The notes: generated by a model not told the origin, from the letters alone. 64,000 bases of DNA from Buxus sempervirens (GCA_947561395.2 OX387184.1:10520205-10584204), one strand, 5' to 3'; shown: positions 34,849 to 46,885, counted from the first letter of the stretch. Numbers and translations: made by a program.

Positions 34849-36739
34849 GTTATGTAATCTTAAATTTTCTTTGATCTAATTGTTTACATCCTCTATATAC
34901 CGACAAATAAGAAGAGGCCACGTGGCATTCATATGGCCTAATTCAATCAGAAAGGCCACGTCATAAATACACGTAGGCCTTACTCACTCAGATAGGCCAC
35001 ACCGGCATACACGTAGGCCAAGTACCTAACCAAAGCCACGTAATCACATAAGATAAACGTTCTCGCATCTTTAAGGGATCACGTCATCATTAGCAGAAGG
35101 TCGACCGTTAGAGAGTGGGCGATTACAAGTAAAGAAGTTAGTCGTTCATGATCATGGCTGGGAAGTTATTTCTCACGAATGGAAAACTGCAGACGACTAA
35201 CTTCCATGAAGATCGTGCAAGAGTGGGACGTTGAGCAACCGTCAAGGATTGGCTATAAAAGGCACAAATCCGAAGAACTCGAGGACAACCTCCACCAAAA
35301 AACCGCAACCGGTTATCATAATATTAATTTGATCATCCGTGATCTTTATCCCTTCTCCTACACCCCAAACTGTATCCAGAAGGATAAATTAGGACTTCTC
35401 TCACTGCTTCCAATCGCAGTGACACCTTAAACCCCTGTTTACTCTGATTGACGTCAGAACCCTGCTACCAGCAAGTAAGTTGAGGCCGCCCCTGACTCGC
35501 AATTCTGTACCCCGATCACGGCTATAGAATCCCGAGCAGCTGGTCCCGAGACTGACTTTGATCAAGCCAGGTGACTTGCGTACTTTCGGTTAAATAACAA
35601 TCTTAGGTGAACCCCCGAATTGGCTTTGTTAGCAGCCGCCCCCTTCCTCCTGTTCTTATACTCCGATTACGGCTATAAGACCAGAATAGACCAGTCCTGC
35701 AAGCTTTGTCATTTTTCTTCTCGTTTTTATTTCCTTTTAGGGATTATCTGTTGTAACTTACGGCCATCGGCTGATTTTATAATAAAGTGTTGTGCCATCA
35801 ACTGCTTTGACTTTCAAATACATATAAGAACCCAAACGAAGACCGAACCCCAACGAAGACCGAACCCCTAGTCTTCATTCTATCGCCTGACCGGTTTTAT
35901 TACAGGTGACTTGCAGTACGGGACTCCGGTTTAGATTCAAAACAGGTGCCATGAGTCAGGACCCGACCCGAAATCTTTGTATCAATCGATACTGGCACGC
36001 CAGCGCAAAGACACATCATCAACATCGCCACGTGTCCATACCAGCCTAATTTCGGAGGAACACTAATATATAAATTGCCCTTGACTTCCTATCTCCCTGA
36101 GAATGAAATGGTGCAATGCACATTGACTTCCTATCTCCCTAAGAATGAAATGGTCCAATGCACCATGTTTGCATCTACTATATTAGATTAAAGAAAATTA
36201 CGATATCATAGGCATCACTGAAACATATTAACGACGGGCAAGCAATCAGAAACGTATGTAATTGGAGATTTACAGTGCAAGGACCCGATTCAAAAAAAAA
36301 AAAAAGCAATGGTAGAAAGAGATTATTAACGTTGCAGATTGCTTACTTCGGGGAAGATGACCATAGCACCGAAGCGGGGAGCGATCTCCCAAACGAAGCC
36401 GGTATTGGCAGCAAACCATTCTATGTCGCCTTCGTTACCGCAGTAAAGGAAGATAGGGGCCAATTGACGGGGGCCAAGCCAGTGATCGGTGCTGATGAGG
36501 TATCGCTGCTGGAACGTCGGGAGGTCGGAGAAACTGAAATGGTCGAGACGCTGTGTGAAATATCGAGTCTCATATCGGAATTGTTGCTCCTGCTTTTGGG
36601 GTCTGTTGAGCTCAGAGAACCTGCCGAGGAAACGAGGGACCGATTTGTAGCCAAACGCCGCTGCTTCCTCGCTGAGTAAAGACGAGATAACAAGGGAAAT
36701 GAATAGGATCAGAGATGCAGTTCTTCCTGTCTCCTTCAT
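25199..36739 (-). CDS. Lysosomal Pro-X carboxypeptidase-like serine peptidase (S28), ten exons
   Basis: Minus-strand exons: 36347-36739, 32425-32611, 32179-32312, 31979-32091, 30946-31069, 29973-30122, 29693-29848, 27410-27489, 27267-27316, 25199-25341. All introns are GT-AG and phases agree, giving 510 codons including stop, the usual family length. The start [13 protein letters not shown] begins a signal peptide (hydrophobic [13 protein letters not shown]). An upstream in-frame ATG exists but would bury it. Motifs: [35 protein letters not shown], the nucleophile in LFGGSYGG (Ser190), [21 protein letters not shown] (Asp440) and [10 protein letters not shown] (catalytic His about 465-466). 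The complete triad suggests an active vacuolar or secreted enzyme that cleaves after proline. The introns are large and full of repeats. Confidence 0.93.
31515..31582. repeat. (GA)n microsatellite in intron 4
   Basis: A nearly perfect run of about 33 GA units in intron 4 of the S28 peptidase gene. Confidence 0.95.
31617..31800. repeat. Diverged tandem duplication in intron 4
   Basis: Two units about 115 bases apart share TTATAAAATGTTATA (second copy TTATAAAAAGTTATA), GATTTGGAATTA and GACTGAATCTAAATTACTTT. Confidence 0.75.
32761..32957. repeat. Tandem duplication (about 105-bp unit) in intron 1
   Basis: Two adjacent copies begin ACATAGATACTA and run through CTAATTAGATTCCAAG to GATTTCCCCAAT. 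They differ at only a few positions. Confidence 0.9.
34813..34846. repeat. (AG)n microsatellite in intron 1
   Basis: About 17 AG units directly beside the LTR-like fossil that follows. Confidence 0.95.
34848..36050 (+). mobile_element. LTR-like retroelement fossil in intron 1
   Basis: A fragment that looks like an LTR plus a little downstream sequence. It has a 5' part rich in ACGT cores, a TATA motif (GGCTATAAAAGGC, about 35250), a possible poly(A) signal (AATAAAG, about 35780), and two imperfect direct repeats containing CCGATCACGGCTATA and CCGATTACGGCTATA. No target duplication or coding region was recognised, so the ends and family are uncertain. It is broken and on the opposite strand to the host gene. 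Confidence 0.45.
36082..36165. repeat. 41-bp tandem duplication
   Basis: TGACTTCCTATCTCCCT(G/A)A followed by GAATGAAATGGT(G/C)CAATGCAC occurs twice in a row in intron 1, just downstream of exon 1 in gene orientation. Confidence 0.9.
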
Positions 36740-37841
36740 CTGAATCTCCGTTCTTGGCAATTGATACCACAGTATCTCATTGAATGAACTCGTTTCGCAA
36801 TTTTCATTCGATTTGTTGGCTTCTGAATCCTTTTCCTGAATCCATTCGTGCAAAAGCTTACAATTGGTTCATTCTTCAGAAAAAGCCTTAAACCCTAGGA
36901 TTCCCCCTTGGATAAGGTTTAAATTCATAGGCCTTACTAAAATACCAAAACTTACGGAAGCTAAAAGGCCTTGTTCTGAAAAGCCTATTTCTATTGAAAT
37001 CCACAAGTGCGAGGCAAATTTGAACCCAACCCATTTAAACTGTTAAATCATGCGTTATAATTTGGAAACCGCATCTTGCAAACAAAACCCCACGGACAAT
37101 ATTGTCAATAACGGTGCCAAAATCTAACTCAGTCCATCAACCTACTCAAACCAACTGGATATCCGGGGAGGTCTGAGTTAGGTTTCTCTGTACATTGTGT
37201 GAAATAGGATTAACGATGGCTTAGATTCCATTTCAACCCACTAAACTTGTTGAAACTGATCATTGTCCATTACAAGCTGCCTCTCACAATGGCTCCCAGC
37301 CTCCCACTTTTGCTCAACGTCTTTACTTTGAATCTTCTCACTTCTCCAAAAGCTGTTGCATTGTATTGTCCGGGTCAAATCATCTGTGGATGAGCCCGTA
37401 AAAGGTTCTCGACCGTAGCTGTTGGATGATAGCCGTGTTGGCGATCATCTGCAATAAAAAAAGTGTGTGCATGATTTGAATTCAAACCATTGCATATTAT
37501 TGTCGACATTCATCCAACCGTTATAGACAAGCACCTTTACGAGATCGTCCGTAGAAGATGCAAATCTGTATTGTCGTGGCTCAATTATGTTGGTTTTTTC
37601 ATAGTATAAAACGTGAGAAAACCCTGGCCCATAATTTGGGCTATAGATCCTATTTTCATGCATTATTTCCTTATTCAGCTGTGTATGTTTTATTTCCTTG
37701 TATATCTCTGTTTGTATATATATATATATGTATGTATACATATATATAAAAGTCAAGAAAAAAAAGTCCTGGCATATGGGTTAGAATTTGGGATGAAATT
37801 ATTTGTGGTATTACTTAAGTGTGTGCACTTGTAATGCATGC
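36740..37841. other. 5' flank of the S28 peptidase gene
   Basis: Contains the 5' UTR and presumed promoter of the minus-strand peptidase gene, then AT-rich intergenic DNA with a short (TA)n/(GTATA)n tract at about 37715-37750. No further gene is seen. Confidence 0.4.
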
Positions 37842-38068
37842 ATAGGCAAGAACCAGGACCCCAAATTTAAGGGGGCAAAAAAAATTTTCAATGAACACTT
37901 CTTATGAAATATAGAAATTTCAATGAGTTAGGAGGGACAAACCAGAAATTTCAGAGGGAGCAAAATATAAATTTCAATTAAAACATATAAAAAAATATAT
38001 TTTTAATTAAAAAATAAAAGTTCAGGGGGGCAATTGGCCCTCCTAGCTATAATGTGGTTCCGCCACTG
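37842..38068. mobile_element. Small hAT-type MITE
   Basis: The right end GGTTCCGCCACTG and the left end ATAGGCAAGAACCAGGACCC are imperfect inverted repeats of the CAGTGGCGGAACC type common in plant hAT MITEs. TGCAT flanks both sides as a partial target duplication. The interior is AT-rich and non-coding. Confidence 0.5.
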
Positions 38069-38929
38069 TGCATACGCCAAAAAAAGGGGTGTGAATATGG
38101 CTGGGCTTGGGTTTAGCATCATAAGTTGGGTCGAGAGCTTTTATAAGTGGGGTTTTGGGTTGGCCTCCTAGGGGAGAAAACCATAATAAACCTTTGAAGG
38201 CAACCAAAGGCCGTTGAACTGGTTTTTCTTTTCTTTTATTAAATTCCCATTATGCAAGTGGAGAGCTACGATTCTCTCATTATGCCTAGAACAAACTTAA
38301 AACTTATTCATGTTGACGTCTGAATTCGATGGCAAAGGAATTATGCGAGGGTACCGCGCCGGTAATATACCTAGCTATTAACATCATTGACGTTTGCCAG
38401 TAAAATTCTCCTTGGCGCTTTCACCTTTAAGTGCCTACTTTGGACGGGAGAAAGAGATGTCCGTGTGTGAGGGTACTTTCCACTTTCAGCGTCATGCATG
38501 TGTGAAAGGGGTTTTGAGACTTTAGACCCCCCAAAAAAGAATAAAATTATAGAATAAGAATAATCAATGATACAATGCATATCAGAATATTAAATTGAAT
38601 AATATTCCCCCAAGCTTTAAACGTATCAATATGACAATATTATTGGTATAAGCATCTCTCTACTTTTTTACTCGACTTGGAAAGCTATGACATGGTTATG
38701 GTTGACTATGTTACATGATAAGCCTCTTGCACGGTCGATCAAAAATATATATATTTAAAAAAATAAAAGGTGAACAGAGGAATAAAATGTGATGGGGCAG
38801 AGTTGGTCCCACCATTTGTACGAGGATATTGTCGCATGTGATGGGAAATGATTCAGATCTCATGTGATGTGAGATAACGTGACGTGTATGGCATCTATAC
38901 CTTTGAGTGACCAAGAAGATACATATATA

Positions 38930-38948
38930 GCAGACTACCAAAAAAAAA
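38930..38948 (+). mobile_element. Ultra-short poly(A) retro-insertion (about 19 bp)
   Basis: The insert GCAGACTACC plus A-run lies between AGATACATATATA (38917-38929) and AGATACATGTATA (38949-38961), a 13-bp duplication with one mismatch. Its end (CTACC plus poly(A)) resembles the ATTACC plus poly(A) insert at 20189. Confidence 0.5.
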
Positions 38949-39132
38949 AGATACATGTATACCATCTCTCCCATTGTTTTCCTCTTTCTTTATTCTGATT
39001 GGTTGTTGACCGTAAACATATAAAAACAAAACGACGCAAGTTAGGTCTATCTTCTTGACTTTCTTGTGATTTCATGATATGGTTTAGAATGGGGTGCATC
39101 ACCTGCACCGAAGATCCACTATGCACGAGACT

Positions 39133-39466
39133 TCATCTGGTGCCACTCGGTGGTACCAACGTGAAACGTGCGGATGGATGCCCCGTTTCAATAAGGGGCC
39201 CACATGCCATCGAATGGTTTCATGGTACCACCGGATTTTGAAACGCATTCCTATACAAGGGTGTACGAAGGATCTTTGATTTAGGTCATATAGTCTCGGT
39301 TTAGTAACTAAATTGACTAGGTGATTGAACTTGACCTTCATGGTCGAACGCATTTCTTTTAGAGCTAAAATCCGATTTTGGGGTGTGCGTGTCTCTTATT
39401 GGAAAGGGGCATCCATCCGCACATTTCACGCTGGTACAATTGAGTGGCACCAGATGAAACGGTCTC
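39133..39466. repeat. Foldback/MITE with about 60-bp inverted arms
   Basis: Arms 39133-39196 and 39397-39462 are reverse complements around TTCATCTGGTGCCACTC and GTGCGGATGGATGCCCC. The short ends GAGAC and GTCTC flank them. The spacer is about 200 bases. No target duplication was confirmed. Confidence 0.6.
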
Positions 39467-39519
39467 TTCACGGTTACACCCAGATTGATTGATAGCACGT
39501 GTTAAGGTTTGTCCAAGTA

Positions 39520-39715
39520 TGATATCGTTTGCCGCCACTTACTAATATGCTTTCACATGGAACAACTTATGATTAGGCGTTTTTCAACAAAAGATTTTTC
39601 TTTTTTTTTCAAGACAATACCACTTACAATCGTTGGATGCTCCATATGTCAGCATATGAATGACATTGCACTCGCAACCAGAACGGTGGCAGACAATTTC
39701 AAAGCACCTAGAATT
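39520..39715 (+). repeat. Dispersed repeat, copy related to 61985-62210
   Basis: Shares TTTTTCAACAAAAG(A)TTTTTC, CATATGTCAGCATATGAAT and GTGGCAGACAATTTCAAA with the minus strand of 61985-62210. It is probably a non-autonomous DNA element family. Confidence 0.5.
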
Positions 39716-40009
39716 AATGACGGCTTGGCTTCATATTTGCCTCCACCAAGGTTCCTACACCGTGGTTTTTCCACACCAAAGGTAGCCACCAGTTCCAAGC
39801 AGCCTCGCGTGAGAGTCATACCGGTCTATTTGTACTAGAAATGTAAATAGGTGGGTTCGTCTCTAGGATGATCCAAAATTCAAGGGAACAAAATCATCCA
39901 ATTCTTGATTGAAAGCTGTTAAAGTGGGAGCCTACTTTCGACAGCCATTAGACCTGAACATGTGAATACCGCATGAATAAATATATCGAGCTAGGCATGT
40001 ACGTGTCTC

Positions 40010-40735
40010 CTCCGTCCCACTTGACGAACCCATTTCCTCTGCGGCGTCGGCATTTATGGCGCTTTTACTATGTCCGTTTCATGCCGACACGTGGAGAGCA
40101 AATGGGTTGGGTACAAACCAACAACCTTGAACCGGGTTCGTTTCCTACTCTCTATCTGTCTCTCTATTTAATGAAATTTCTCATGTTTGGTTACACAGCC
40201 GGCTTGACCCGACTTTATCAACTGAATGAAATTTCTCAAAACAATTGGGTGAACCGGAAAGTTGTGAAAGGAGAACCCACCCCATTTGCTCTCCACGCGT
40301 CGGCATGAAACGGACGCAGTAAAGGCACCGTAAATGCAACGTTGTAGATGAAATGGGTTCACCCAATTGTTTTGACCCGGTTTTATCCCCCAGTTCGATC
40401 AATGAAGGCCAATCGGCTTTATCTCCAACCCTTATGCTTGGTAACAAGTCTTCACATGCTTGATTACAAGTCCTTTTATGTTTGGTTACAAGTCCACGCA
40501 TGCTTGATTATAAATCATCACATGTATAGTTACAAGTAAGGACTAAAGGTTAACTGGATTGGGTGATCAAGCCGGCTGAATTTCCAACCCGGGTGACGTA
40601 AGTTTGGATTTGAAACGAACCCGGGTGAAGGTCATTGGTTTGTACCCCACCCTATTTGCTCTCCACGTGTGGGCATGAAACGGACGCAGTAAAGGTGCCG
40701 TAAAAGCCGACGCGGGTTCCCCACTTGACAAGATC
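40010..40735. repeat. Large foldback element with a third internal arm copy
   Basis: The left arm 40029-40150 and right arm 40607-40725 are reverse complements (CCGTTTCATGCC, GAGCAAAT, GGTACAAACCA). A further copy of the outer block lies in direct orientation to the right arm at 40262-40345. Palindromic capacity is high; no coding capacity is seen. Confidence 0.65.
40437..40545 (+). repeat. About 25-bp minisatellite inside the foldback
   Basis: Four to five imperfect units of the type CATGCTTGATTACAAGTC. Confidence 0.75.
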
Positions 40736-40739
40736 CCCA

Positions 40740-43615
40740 ATTACCGCGGAACTTGGGCCCGCTAACTTAATTTTGTCCTGCCACTTAACCGGCAACCCAT
40801 TTAATCGTTTCAGCCACTCCCCACCAAATCAATCCAGAATCCAATTATAGGTCCGGCTGCTACATTCTCCCCTACCATAACTTCGTGAGTCAGCATGGCC
40901 AAGGCGATATGGTCTCCCCCTCTCTTTCTCTACTTTACAGCGCAGCATGACGCCTCCCATCTGAAAGCTTCCTCCTACAGGCTACAGTCCCACGCGAGAG
41001 AGATAGAAAGAGAAAGAGCGAGAGTGGGGTAAGCTAAAGTTTTGCTTTTAGAAAGTCGGTGGATTTGATGATGCTCGTAGCTAATGAAATCAAACAAGAT
41101 AAATATTGTTCTGACTAGACTTTTCTTGTCCAATGCGAAACGATTGCGTTATCTCTTCAAATCCCACATACATCGATCATACAATAATAATGGGTAATGA
41201 AAGTACTTAAAAGACGAGATACAGAGAGTTATAGATAAGTATTATTTATTATAATAAAGAAGGAAAGAAAGATAGGGAAAGCATTATATATACATATAAT
41301 AATAATGAGATAGATGCAGTGAAGAAAGTAGACACAAGTCTCGGTTTCCTTGATTTGGACGGTTGGTATATGGAGAAGGACGTCGTAGGAACTAGCCAAA
41401 GAAACGGCACAATCTTTCACTAGCACAACATGGTCGGCTGGCCTAGGAGACAGGAGGAGGAGGGCACATCACAATAACCTTATCCTCCCCCTCCAACTTC
41501 TACGTTCCATAATCATCTCCCACAGAATCGAATGCCCATCATACCAAATCATTGGTGGGCCCATATGCCTCATTTCTGTTCCCCTCGCCCACTTGCCTGT
41601 GTCTGTGTCGTCAGCGCTGACACGTGTCCAACCACTAGAATGAGATATGGGGAGATGACGGCAATGGATTATCCGGTGTTGATGCAAAGTAGACTTTTTT
41701 AATTAGTAGGTTGTAATCTATTTATTCTTTTTCCTTTTTATTATCCTTGGGATGGGATTTGAAGTTTGTTTAATAATAGAGATCAATGACAAGATTACTT
41801 TATTTGAATTGCAATTATTCCCGATAATCCCTCTGAGTGAGCTGGGGGAAATTCCAATATTATAATACACGAAGCCCACCGTGACGAGGTCAATCCATCT
41901 CTATCTTTTTGCTTTAGAATACTTGTTGACGAAGCTTCCCAAAATCATTTCTTGTAATAATTAATTTAACTATGGCCGAACTGTTCCCAATCCTAACAAC
42001 ATCGTTTATTTATTTATTTATTTTTTTTCCACACTCGCTTAATACATAATTAAACTATCAAATACAAACGCATATAATATATATACACGGCCGAACGATC
42101 TCACTCGCCCGACTGCTTCATATGAGTGAAATCTTATTCAAAACGTATTTATTGAAGGCCAAGAATTTTCAAACTTAATCATAAAGAGGGGTACCCATAT
42201 GTCAACACTAAGGGGTAGAGCTAATGTCCTTCATCTTCCATTAATGAACTACTGAAGGGTGCTGCTTGGTATAGACCATCAATTAATGCCCAATCATATA
42301 TTTTCTCAGCTCCTGAAATTATGTTAAATTACCACTTTTTTTTTTCCTTGATGATTGAGGTTAATTATAGTCTAACTTGTTGAATTGCTAATATAAAAGG
42401 AACCCCATTAGCGCGCGATGCCGACAGAATATGTTTGATTAGGATGAGGTACTGAGGTACATCAACTTTCTAGTTGTGCAAGGTTCCGGATTCCTTCTCG
42501 TAGATGAATTGTATTCTATGATCATGCACCATTATAACTATGAATCTTAACTAGTCTTCTACCTACTTTCCTTTCCTCTCATTAATTTTCCATTTTATTA
42601 ATTAAACAACAAAAACCAAGGACTCCCTAGTGCACATCTCTCTCATCTCCACCTTCACATCACTAAATCAAAACTAACCCACCGCCGGCCCTAGCTAGAT
42701 TAATATTATTACAAAAATTTAATAAAAAAAATAAAAGAAACAGTTGAGAATAAGTAAGAAGAACATGAACCCAATTCATGCTAGTGAAACACGACATGAT
42801 GGAGGGGGAGACAATTCTGCTGGTCTGCAATAATGCAGACACACAAGTAATGGAGAGCTTTGATCGTTGTTGTTCATGACACCAACTAGCAAGGTTGTCC
42901 CCCTTGTTATTATTGGTGTCTGCAAGAGGAAACTGACACAGTCGGAGATCGATCACGACCGTCTATCACCGAACAAACGTCGATATCTGATCTTCGGATC
43001 AATTCAGATACGCGTAAAGGATGCCAAATGGTAGATCCATACACGTATAAGAAAGCGTTACGTAATCAAATAAAATGGTACGTACGTGCCTTATAATAAT
43101 CGTCTACTTGTTAAAGAAAGAACCAAAAAGTAAAAGGAAAATTGAAAGAGATCGAGGTGCAACAAGAGTTAATATGGTAGACTGAGTGGGGGTCGAAATG
43201 ACGACGAATCATCTCTCATGTGTCTTTTCGTGTATAACCCACTCACATGTGAATCCACACATAACTTCATCCTTTTCTTGTTCCACTCCACTTCTACAGA
43301 GTCTCGCAGAGAGAGAGAGAGAGAGAGAGGGATATTCTTGGGTTATATCACTGTTACAGTATTAACAATAAGAGGGGCTCTCGATCGTGGTCAACCTGTG
43401 TAAGAGAGAGAGCGAGAGAAAGGTGGGGATTTTCATAATTTCTTCTTACCAGATTCGTTCCACTACTCATTCATTTAGTTGATTATTAATCATAGCCCCA
43501 ACTACCCATCCTACAAGACTTCTTCACTCTCTTCTTCATTTCCCGCAACATCAACTGCTTCATTCCCCTCTCTTCTTGGGTTCTTACATTTATTAATTAT
43601 TGTAGTTTATGTACG
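40740..43615. other. Intergenic and 5' flank of the HD-Zip II gene
   Basis: No supported gene. The region is AT-rich and includes a (GA)n tract at about 43304-43330 and pyrimidine-rich DNA before the ATG, which probably holds the 5' UTR and promoter of the HD-Zip II gene. Confidence 0.4.
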
Positions 43616-44660
43616 ATGGGGATGGAGGATTTGTGTAATATAGGCCTTGGTCTTGCGTTAAGCTGCCAAGGGAGCCTTGAAACTCCATGGAAGCCCGACC
43701 GCCAACTGCAGAAGAAACCGTCCTTGAAATTTGATAACTTGTTTCCACCTTCCTCGGTGTCGGCAGAGACGAGGACTGTTGAGCCTTTGTTGACTCTTGG
43801 CCTATCGGAAGAGACGTATCAACCGGCGACAAAGGTTGATGTCAGTAAAGATCAGTATCCGGACCTATGTCCTCGTCAAGCTTCTCCTCACAGTGCTGTT
43901 TCATCTTTCTCTAACGCTAGCATCAAGAGGGAGAGAGACATCGGAAGCGAAGAGATAGAGGAAGAGAAAATATCCTCAAGAGTTATAAGTGACGAAGATG
44001 AAGAGGCTTGTACGAGGAAAAAACTTAGGCTGACGAAAGAACAATCAGCCCTTTTGGAGGACAACTTCAAAGAACACAGTACTCTCAATCCGGTACGCCA
44101 TCTCTTCCTATATATGCACATCTTTTCTTCTTCACGGTTGTTAGTTTAATTATCTCTGCTAATTAATGGTGGCTATGATATTTTCTCAAATGATCAGAGG
44201 CAAAAGCAAGCTTTAGCGAAGCAGTTGAATCTACGGCCTAGACAAGTAGAAGTTTGGTTCCAGAACAGGAGAGCCAGGTTGGTTACCCTACTCTAAGCAC
44301 AATACAGACCTCTAAAGAGTGATCATCTTAGATGTGTTTGATCTGATTCTGAATGAATTGTTGCTGTTTTACAGGACAAAACTGAAACAAACCGAAGTAA
44401 ACTGCGAGTTGCTGAAGAAATGCTGTGAGACACTAACAGACGAGAACAGAAAGCTACAGAAAGAACTGAAAGAGCTGAAAGCCTTAAAGCTAGCACCGCC
44501 ACTGTACATGCAGTTGCCGGCGGCAACTCTTACTATGTGCCCTTCTTGCGAAAGGGTCGGTGGCGTGGACAGCAGCGCTTCTAAGGCCGCTTATTCCATG
44601 GCACCAAAGCCTCATTTCTATAATCCCTTCACTAATATTAATACATCTGCAGCTTGTTAG
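43616..44660 (+). CDS. HAT22: HD-Zip class II transcription factor, HAT22/HAT9 type
   Basis: Exons 43616-44092, 44198-44277 and 44375-44660 with GT-AG introns give 280 aa. Two in-frame ATGs start [22 protein letters not shown] and LLTLGLSEE are EAR-like LxL repression motifs. The homeodomain (about 132-189) contains [18 protein letters not shown], the conserved [18 protein letters not shown] and a split by both introns at the usual places. The leucine zipper has heptad leucines 199, 206, 213 and 220. The class II CPSCERV redox motif is at 241-247, and the tail FYNPFTN...SAAC matches HAT22/HAT9. HD-Zip II proteins bind AAT(G/C)ATT and usually repress, in shade and auxin responses. The gene looks complete. 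Confidence 0.93.
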
Positions 44661-46885
44661 AACTAGATCGATCATAACATACTATATAAATTAAACAACC
44701 TCATCATCTCCTTTTTGGGTCAATTATCAAGGCATGCATTTATGTAATTAATTAGTTTGTAGAGAATCTAGAGATCAAAATTAGTGATTATCCTCCCTGT
44801 TTATCTACATATCTGCTTGTAAATCTTCAAAAGACATATTAATGAAGTTTTTTTGTTTTTTAGTAGTCTGAATGTACTGGTGATTTTGGTTTCCATTTCT
44901 TCTTCCCCTTAATCTTTAGTTTTGGTTGGGAGTACTGTTGGATAAGAGAAGCAAACCGAGAGAAAAATTAATGATGAATCAGTTGGTCGTTGGAGGTTCC
45001 GATTAAGAAGTGAGGTGTGGACTTTTATGTAGACGTTTTGTTTGTTTCTTGGTTTGTTCTTCGTAGAGAGAGAGAGAAACAAACGGAAGTCAAATTTCTA
45101 GAGAGAGAAAGTGGAGGTAAATTCTGAAAGTCGTGTAGACGAAGAAAAGAAATATGGGTGGAGGTGGAGCTAGCAATATTACTTTTCTCTGGCTGGGTTT
45201 TCTTCCTCTAATTGTAAGTGCGATAGAAACAAGACGGGTTGCTCGCGTGAGATAACCATCCTCCTTTGCTGTCTTCTTCTATCCGATCGTGCTCATGAAA
45301 TCTCGTCTTTGAGATTTGAACTCCACAAATGGGCCCCATTAAACCTGAATCCATCAATTTCGAATTTCCAATGGCGAATTCCAACCCCAAAAGAAAAGAT
45401 TTAGATAAGTAGATCTCACCACTATGTGAGGATTTGAGACTTTGAGTGGACGGTGCTGGTTGCACGCCTCAACCCAAACAGTACCGTCTCCATTCCAGAA
45501 ACTGCGGGTTGGTGTTTCTATTCTTTTCGTACCGAAAATATTTGAAATAACAACATAATGTATTTTAGTTGATTATTTAGTATTTATCTCCACAAATTCT
45601 TTTAAATTTTTTGTTTTTCTTTTCTTTTATGGGATAATATTCAATCAAAGTATAGGGAAGAAATGTGCTGCTATCTTGGTTACTGCTCGCTGTTGGGGTG
45701 TCATGTGGGCCGTATAACAGTTAGTATTTTTCCCTTGACATAAATGTTTCATGTATGACTCATTTGAGAAAATAAGAAAAAAATACCAACTATTCATGTA
45801 AACATGCATATTTACGATTGTTATTATTAGAGACCCAATTCAATTTACTTTGTCAACTAAAGCATAATGCTTTATCTCAACTAATATTAATTAAGGTTGA
45901 CAATTTGAAGATCACCACAGCTTGATTCTTATTCTTTTCTGTGTCTTTATATATGTTGTAACTGATTCTTAAAAGAATATCTGCGTGGCATAGGCAAGAG
46001 AACTCGATGGCCTCATCGTCCGATAACTACATTCCAGGCAGATAGGATGGGAACGAGGAATAAATAAGATGATCAATTGATCATCACAAGAGGCGAACTT
46101 TCGGAGAAAGCGTACCATAGAAAAATAAGATCATAAAAACAGGTTCTCTTTTGCGTGTTTTGTTGACTTCCATAATCACAGGGGGACCAAAATATGGATC
46201 AGATTCTCACCTTGTTTATGCCCACGTAACCATACTTAAATTCCCACGCACGTGTGTGTTGCCATGTGGATCAATATCTCTTAACCCATAAGAAACAAGG
46301 GGGAATTTCTAATCGCACCGTTTCACGTCTATATCAATACTATTGGTAAAGGGAAGAGTGGAGAATATTCTCTCAGATTCTGGTCTCCCTTTTTTTTTCT
46401 TTTTTTTTTTCAATTATTGCCCTTCTTAATTAAAACAATCTAAAACTATAACCACCACACTGCACTTTTAATTTAAACCACTACTTATATGCTACAGTTA
46501 AGGGTGAGGATGTGCAGTATGCATGTCCTACCACTAGTTATAAGTAAAGTGAGCAGAGGAATATTCCTCCCCAGATTCTGGCCCTCACTTTTTTTTTCCA
46601 AACATTATCTTCCATAAAAAAAACAATCCCCCGCTATAATAATCCCATCAATGCTCTTCGCACATTCAAACTTAAAGACGTTGTAATTACCCATTTAGAA
46701 TGGCATGCTAGCTATTTTTAGAGTGGGATCGATGTTTATTTAAGTGTGCCCCACAAATTTGTTACGTGTGTAGTGCGAGTAGTCTCCTAGTTTCTAATAA
46801 AAGAAACACATTTGAAAAGACAAATTCTTCTTTGAACATAAAGGATAACTTGGGTTTACGTGATAATTTTTAAACTTAATTCAAA
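44661..46885. other. 3' flank of the HD-Zip II gene and intergenic DNA
   Basis: The likely 3' UTR and terminator of the HD-Zip II gene, then AT-rich DNA. A diverged pair of blocks at about 46340-46460 and 46540-46640 (AGATTCTGG(T/C)C plus T-run) looks like an old duplication. No gene is supported. Confidence 0.4.

Noticed and set aside
35179-35430. 83-codon ORF in peptidase intron 1
   Set aside because: Lies in the LTR-like fossil around its TATA motif; no protein family resemblance.
36275-36679. 134-codon plus-strand ORF
   Set aside because: Shadow of exon 1 of the S28 peptidase on the other strand.
40437-40545. Regular repeats considered as a CRISPR-like array
   Set aside because: Imperfect contiguous units without unique spacers, in a plant nuclear context; it is a minisatellite.
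42663-42956. 97-codon minus-strand ORF with a hydrophobic stretch, considered as a small secreted peptide
   Set aside because: The hydrophobic part is near the C-terminus, no peptide-hormone motif is seen, and composition is low-complexity.
45208-45465. 85-codon minus-strand ORF downstream of HD-Zip II
   Set aside because: No family resemblance or splice context; AT-rich intergenic DNA.
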